Origin: Candidatus Zhuqueibacterota bacterium
GTDB lineage: Bacteria > Zhuqueibacterota > Zhuqueibacteria > Residuimicrobiales > Oceaniaggregativiventaceae
Direction of reading: 5' to 3'
Length of the DNA stretch: 50,180 nt
Assembly: GCA_016929055.1 (NCBI GenBank)
Contig: JAFGJN010000161.1
Location: forward strand, 1-50,180
The notes below the pieces were generated by a model. That model had not been told where the DNA came from. It saw nothing but the letters and a program-made list of their open reading frames with translations, and ran no database searches. Below are positions 46,101 to 50,180 of this stretch, piece by piece; positions within the stretch are counted from its first letter, which is position 1; each line of letters starts with the position of its first letter. The position numbers and the translations under genes were made by a program.

Positions 46101-49100
46101 TTTATCAAGATGCTCATGAGCCACAATCTGCGATCGAGCAATTTATTCTGGCCGCCGAGTATGAAGGAAAAAATCGACGCCAAAGCGAGCTGATGATCAG
46201 CCTGCGCAGCATTGCTTACAATTATCTGGTAGATGGACAAATCGACAAGGCGATTGTATATGCGCGTCAGGCTCTGGAACTGATTGATTCAGGCCGGGTT
46301 AAGACTGTGGAGCATGAGGCCAAGCGGATCCAGCTCGGCTTTCTCGGTCTCTATGCACCACTACCCTTTGTCGATTTAACCCCTGTGGGTTCAGCCCGCG
46401 TTCACGGGTTAACCACGCGCGACGAACGCGCTCTAATCTATTCCATCCTCGGATCCAGCTATCGTGAACTGAAAAGCTATTCGGCCGCCATCGACTATTT
46501 GCAAAAGAAACTGGAAATATTTTCCGATGAAAAGGATCCCTATGCTGAAGCGGCGTTTTTAAATAACCTGGGTTATTTGTATCATCTGGATGGCAACCTG
46601 CAAAAAGCCCGGTATTATTTCGAGCGTTCTCTTGACGTGTGCAAAAAACATGGTCTTAATCACGGCTGGGTTACCAACAGTGTGAACCTCAGTCGGGCGG
46701 TACAGAGTGAGAAAACTGCCTTAATCCCCATTTCTTTCGGTTCGGCTTCTGACCTCATCGAAGCCGAGGAACACGCTGTTACAGAGCTGCGCCTGGCCAT
46801 TGAAACGTTCAGCACTGTTTTTGGGATGGAACGGCAGGTTGTACGAGCACAGCTGGAATTGGGCGAACTGCTTTTAAATGGGACAATCCGTCAGAATGGC
46901 GATCGATCTGTTGGAACGATCCATCACAGTTTTGTGCAGCTTGCCGAGGCGCAGACCCTGTTACAGGAAGCGTTGAATACAAGTTTGCGGCGAAAATTGC
47001 AGCGTGAAGAATGCGCCGCTAATTATACGCTTGGTCGTATTGCGGATAGGGCAGGCGACGCTGAAGAAGCCTATCGTCTGCTTTCGCGTAGCCGTTGGCT
47101 GGCGCTCAATTTGGGCTATTTCGATCTGTTGTGGCGAGTCGATTGCCTTTTGGGTGATGTCGTCGATGGAATCGGTTGGCAGCGACAGCAAGAGCTTGGA
47201 ATCACCGGCCATCCTCTGGAGTATTATGCGGAAGCGATCCAAGTCGTTGAATCGCAACCCTTGATTGACGACGGGCAAAGCGGCACAGAACTCAGACGTG
47301 CCAGGCAACTGCCCTATCTGCGCGAGGCTGCTTTTCTTTTGGACTTGGGATTGGTGGATGACGCATTGAACGCGGTTGAACGCCAGCGGGAAAGGCAGTT
47401 CCGCGATCTTGTTCCGTTGTCTGATTTTCCTGGCGCCGATGAACAGAGCGATGAATGGTTCCAATCGGCAATCGACTACCAGACAAACATCAATCGGCTA
47501 GAGCTGTCGCTAATGCAATTGCAGACCGGCAGTGAAAGAGCCAGACTCAAGCGTGAATTGCTCGCCACTCGGGATTCCTATGCCCGGTTTTTAAAGGACA
47601 TCCGCCGTCTGGAACCACAATTGGCCTGTCTGATCGAGCCTGAAACCGTCACTGTGAATGCGGTGCAACAGAATCTCGGTGCGGGAGACATCGTGCTCTA
47701 TTTTCATGATTTGGCAGGGATTATACAGGTGTGGACGGTTACGTCGGAGGATATCGATGCGCGACCGCTTTCATTGACCTCGGCCGAAATGGAACAAGCC
47801 TTTATCGCTGATGATCCGGAAGCACGCCAACGAGTCTCCACCGTTTTTTCTTCCATCCTGCAGCGCCCAGAGTTCCAGCGAGTCGTGTTGATACCGGATC
47901 CATCGTTACTTATTTATCCATGGACCTCTTTTTGGATGCAAGCCGATACATTGCGAAGGCCCCTTGTTCTGGCTTCGAGTTTGAGCGGATTGATGACATC
48001 CTTAAAAAATCGTCGGCATTCGGGGACGCGCATTTTTCTCTCCTCGGAAGAATTTGTTGATCGGCTCTCTGCACTTGATTTTACAACCTTTATGCCGGTC
48101 AGAAATCCCGCAAACAACAGTTTTGCCGATCAAGTCGGATATCTGCGGAGCGCCGACATCGTCCATCTCAAATTACAGGCCGAGTGGAATCATTTGAATC
48201 CGGCGCTGAGCAAAATGGGTTTTTTTGTTCGCGGTTCACAACCAGCCGTCTTTACACCACTTGAGTTGTTTGCTCTGCGATTGGATGCAGGCTTGGCGAT
48301 TTTGCACTTTACAAGTCCGCTCGATGCAAGGGTCGCTGCCGAATCTTTTCTATTATTGGAACGCGCTCTCTATTGCAGCGGTGTGAACGCTGTTATGATT
48401 CTGTCGCAACCGGAAAGCGAAATTGATGATTTTCTTATGCGCTTTTATAATGTCTGCAGCCAACAGCCGATCATCCCTGCTTTTATGGAGGCGAAAAGAG
48501 GCGCCGAGAACAGCTCCCAACTCTATGGATTCGCGGCCTCGACGCCGGACGAGGTCGAGGCTGTTTATGCCGAATTGCGTTCCGCTTTTGAACGAGCGGA
48601 ACAACACAGCCGCGAGCAACGCTGGGAAAAAGCTATTCAATTCTATCAACAAGCGTTGCGTGAAGCCAGACAGGACAGAGATCGGCTCAAAACTATTCAT
48701 ATGGGTTTGTTGAGCGCGGCGATTGGTACGGCGAACTGGCCTCTGGCCATAGACAGTCAAAGCGCTTTGCTGCAGATGGCACAGCAAAGACAAAATCGAA
48801 CCGATATCGCCACAGCGGGTTTTAGTCTGGCCGTTTTGCATCGCCGCAACAGCGAAGAGCAAACCGGTCGCGCGATAGAGAATCAATGGAGTCGTTTTTC
48901 GCAACGGTATGGCTTGCAGATACAGCAAGCAGAGGCATATGAATATCTGGCTACCATCGCTGCGAGGTGCGGCAATGCTTCGTTGGCGATCGATTGGTTC
49001 GAGCAGGCGCAAAAGCTTTTTGTAGCTTTGGGCGACGCCAAAGGCGCAATACGCTGTCGGGTTGAATTGGCCGGTATCGCCCTCGATCATTACCGGGAAC

Positions 49101-50180
49101 CCCTGCTGGTCATCGATACCCTGACACCCCTTCTCAAAGCCTTTTCAAATCACGGCGACACACTTTTGCACATGAATGCCCTGAACTTGCGCGCTCGGGC
49201 TCTGGAAGAATTGGGCAATTTGCATTCAGCCCTGGCAGACCGACAGTCCCTGTATCAGCTCCAGTTATTAACTGAAAAGCATCCGTGGGGTCGTGTTTAT
49301 CTGGATCTGGCCCGCCTCCATTTTCGCATGGGAGATATTCGTTCCGATTATTTACAGCGCGCTTTGGGTGATGAGGATGACGGGGTTCAGGTGGCCGCCG
49401 AAATGCTGCAGGCGGAAATAGATTTGCAGCTCGAACGTCCGAAAATGGCTTTGCAGCGGCTTCAGGATCTCCATCATCGTCTGTCCGGACGCGCCCTGGG
49501 TGATCTTTATGACCTCGAGGCCCGTATTCGGGTTCGGCAGGGTTTGCTGGAATTCGCTTTGCAGAGTCTTCAACTCGCCGCCGATACTGACTCGACCGAT
49601 ATCGCTTTGCTCTTTGATCGCATGGCAAATTACGCGCTTTTGGCCCATGCCATGAATGAACAATCAGCTGCACTTGAGGCGGTCGATAAATGCCGTGACC
49701 TGGCTTTTGCTCTGGCCGAGCCGGTACGCGATTTGGTTTATCGTTTTATTTTTTTAATGATTCAAGAAAGCGATTCATCTGCCGCAAACAAGATCTCTGC
49801 CTGGAAAAAATTGAGTGAGGATGCGCAGGCACTAGCCCTTCCGGAGATTGTCTGGCGTTGTTCGATGGAGACGCTTGTCGTTTTGCCGCCAGAAAAGAGA
49901 GCGGCAGAGTTTGAAAAAGCGATGACCTTTCTACAGGATTCATTCGAGGATCTAGTCGCTTTTTGGGTGTTGCGGGAGATTCGTCCGGCGCAGAAATTTT
50001 TCCATGAATGCGTTACTGAACTTTTGCAGCAAGGCCTGATGACAAAAGCCTGGCGTATCAGCAGCCAGGCGATGGCTCACGAATTTAGACAGGCCAACGC
50101 CAAGCGACCGATGGTTTTCGCGAATGGAGACGAGAATTTTGCCTGGAACTCGTTGGTACGCGCCCGCGAAGAATTCAATC
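43127..50180 (+). CDS. Giant secreted TolB-propeller/TPR/CHAT-like protein, cut by the window edge
   Basis: The frame stays open from ATG 43127 to the right edge, at least 2351 residues. A signal peptide (1 to about 25) precedes a TolB/WD40-like beta-propeller (about 35-330) with repeats of the SPDGKKIAWVSDRSG type (146-160). Helical TPR-like repeats fill about 410-1500. A CHAT-like domain follows (about 1505-1785; VVLIPDPSLLIYPWTSF and GVNAVMILSQPESEIDDFLM), then more TPR from about 1800 to the edge. The CHAT His site reads VHLKLQAEW (1679-1687) and the Cys site AILHFTSPLD (1724-1733), so both catalytic residues seem absent. No partner gene is visible downstream. No clear ribosome binding site precedes the ATG. 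The function is unknown; a large periplasmic or surface scaffold is most likely. Confidence 0.9.
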   Translation, partial: MSANYRKNFLQPVVLILLYAFSTRAMPVSLQEPLQVTTHPDIDLTPRVSSDGKWVAYVNRQAANYDIWITSTSGGRSHQITFHKADDLYPAWGPDSRTLVFVSQRSDAAGDIYRLKLRQVGDRLVPRGEPEQITFYRGYDGYPTVSPDGKKIAWVSDRSGREELWFFNYNTSKTLQLTFLGGTHPAWSPVQDLLAFTSFRGSDRNQGDIYLIHLKGPRPTLADAPLSDNREYPTYQLTRGTALDGFPSWSLDAKALFFLRYDRDSNADGIISPADVGNIWRADVHEFPQAAVERDSLYPGLNRSFNLRLISNAYPLTWSMVQQLQPWGGADDRVYFSSNEKGNLDVWSVPMDGIVPLMDFVGDQFSLAQTIELPDGLAPSGSTMLLTDVDPDSLNRESQQKIWNRALAFRRVIDFHGLGHPYAAAALYEQSLCLFFLGRNDQAESALETVLQRFNDNRRVAVYAEMAQLEIRSRNEAPAKRQIILRQGMAAISRKYADQERPSAEAQMAIGHLFGHEGRIDEARDSYAAVRSRFPLLRDLGAESLFRIGRLTEQQGERQEALEIYRRVWRDYPDQTRWIRAARDQILKAEDDRVLSIADRKRRLEALILAYPEDPQIVAEARLRLADLVFQQNDFEQALAAFQALERDFPESEQAHIAQIAQAQGLFKLGRSDEGYDRLNRLIEKHTEKRPEFARQARVALLQALLTTADEFKSTHEYSQASLRYQRAKDVDPRSLHAHRGYIECAYRMRRIDAVVSEYRQISANQRDNILIYALGLALSYQATEKVELDGDPGGYRADLLAESSATIARALSFDYSLVEGYLTIAFNYEMMEYHLARQKSKPKSFSRRLFESIAAPPRELYRTITFQREGKPPRYAERAIHELIKALALNDEKENSTLEAVIAMNLANNYYHLGEYGLEKAYEYYRIKLANDTTFTDPRREALIYERLGHASLVVRDYENGSRYLRRAIDLYGRLERPDKVYLCTKRLALLYQDAHEPQSAIEQFILAAEYEGKNRRQSELMISLRSIAYNYLVDGQIDKAIVYARQALELIDSGRVKTVEHEAKRIQLGFLGLYAPLPFVDLTPVGSARVHGLTTRDERALIYSILGSSYRELKSYSAAIDYLQKKLEIFSDEKDPYAEAAFLNNLGYLYHLDGNLQKARYYFERSLDVCKKHGLNHGWVTNSVNLSRAVQSEKTALIPISFGSASDLIEAEEHAVTELRLAIETFSTVFGMERQVVRAQLELGELLLNGTIRQNGDRSVGTIHHSFVQLAEAQTLLQEALNTSLRRKLQREECAANYTLGRIADRAGDAEEAYRLLSRSRWLALNLGYFDLLWRVDCLLGDVVDGIGWQRQQELGITGHPLEYYAEAIQVVESQPLIDDGQSGTELRRARQLPYLREAAFLLDLGLVDDALNAVERQRERQFRDLVPLSDFPGADEQSDEWFQSAIDYQTNINRLELSLMQLQTGSERARLKRELLATRDSYARFLKDIRRLEPQLACLIEPETVTVNAVQQNLGAGDIVLYFHDLAGIIQVWTVTSEDIDARPLSLTSAEMEQAFIADDPEARQRVSTVFSSILQRPEFQRVVLIPDPSLLIYPWTSFWMQADTLRRPLVLASSLSGLMTSLKNRRHSGTRIFLSSEEFVDRLSALDFTTFMPVRNPANNSFADQVGYLRSADIVHLKLQAEWNHLNPALSKMGFFVRGSQPAVFTPLELFALRLDAGLAILHFTSPLDARVAAESFLLLERALYCSGVNAVMILSQPESEIDDFLMRFYNVCSQQPIIPAFMEAKRGAENSSQLYGFAASTPDEVEAVYAELRSAFERAEQHSREQRWEKAIQFYQQALREARQDRDRLKTIHMGLLSAAIGTANWPLAIDSQSALLQMAQQRQNRTDIATAGFSLAVLHRRNSEEQTGRAIENQWSRFSQRYGLQIQQAEAYEYLATIAARCGNASLAIDWFEQAQKLFVALGDAKGAIRCRVELAGIALDHYREPLLVIDTLTPLLKAFSNHGDTLLHMNALNLRARALEELGNLHSALADRQSLYQLQLLTEKHPWGRVYLDLARLHFRMGDIRSDYLQRALGDEDDGVQVAAEMLQAEIDLQLERPKMALQRLQDLHHRLSGRALGDLYDLEARIRVRQGLLEFALQSLQLAADTDSTDIALLFDRMANYALLAHAMNEQSAALEAVDKCRDLAFALAEPVRDLVYRFIFLMIQESDSSAANKISAWKKLSEDAQALALPEIVWRCSMETLVVLPPEKRAAEFEKAMTFLQDSFEDLVAFWVLREIRPAQKFFHECVTELLQQGLMTKAWRISSQAMAHEFRQANAKRPMVFANGDENFAWNSLVRAREEFN

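Overview
The window reads as chromosomal DNA of a Gram-negative bacterium with balanced base composition. Nearly every gene is housekeeping or cell-envelope related. I see no tRNA, rRNA, CRISPR array, insertion sequence, phage or plasmid signature. Several features point to the Fibrobacterota-Chlorobiota-Bacteroidota (FCB) superphylum or a neighbour such as Calditrichota or candidate division KSB1: an S46 dipeptidyl-peptidase, a YbeY with Asp instead of the third metal-binding His, an AgmX/GltJ-type protein beside TolQ/TolR-like proteins, and many very large secreted TPR proteins. This placement is an inference from gene content only.

Layout. (1) 1-5400, minus strand: the first six codons of a gene leaving the window, ligA, an S46 dipeptidyl-peptidase and a proline dehydrogenase, with a good promoter at about 5647-5675. 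(2) 5884-8950, plus strand: parA, parB, a membrane-anchored M23 peptidase and a bactofilin, joining chromosome segregation to cell-wall and shape control. (3) 9313-20309: two large secreted helical-repeat (TPR) proteins, a small secreted protein, one ExbB/TolQ-like protein, two ExbD/TolR-like proteins and a TonB/AgmX-like protein. This looks like a proton-driven envelope machine resembling the Agl-Glt motility apparatus of Myxococcus. (4) 20492-23698: aspS flanked by two copies of a palindromic element, then a small lipoprotein and a LysM protein. (5) 23897-28971: phoH, pgpH, ybeY and a ybeX/corC-like gene, the conserved RNA-quality/ribosome-maturation cluster with a c-di-AMP hydrolase embedded in it. 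(6) 29167-34389: an unknown membrane protein, a cold-shock protein, a GYF-MinD fusion with a C-terminal Cys cluster, and a TrkH/TrkA potassium uptake pair. (7) 34726-39021: Hsp20, Lon and a eukaryote-type UDP-sugar pyrophosphorylase. (8) 39072-42942: an AsmA-like protein and a DUF1318 lipoprotein, resembling the E. coli YdbH/YdbL lipid-transport set. (9) 43127 to the end: one enormous secreted protein (at least 2351 residues, cut by the window edge) with a TolB-like propeller, TPR arrays and a CHAT-like domain that appears to have lost its catalytic residues.

The points most worth following are the ExbB-ExbD-ExbD-AgmX-TPR locus, in which one ExbD carries Asn at the proton-carrying position; the giant propeller-TPR-pseudoCHAT protein; the GYF-MinD-Cys protein; and the repeated palindrome around aspS.
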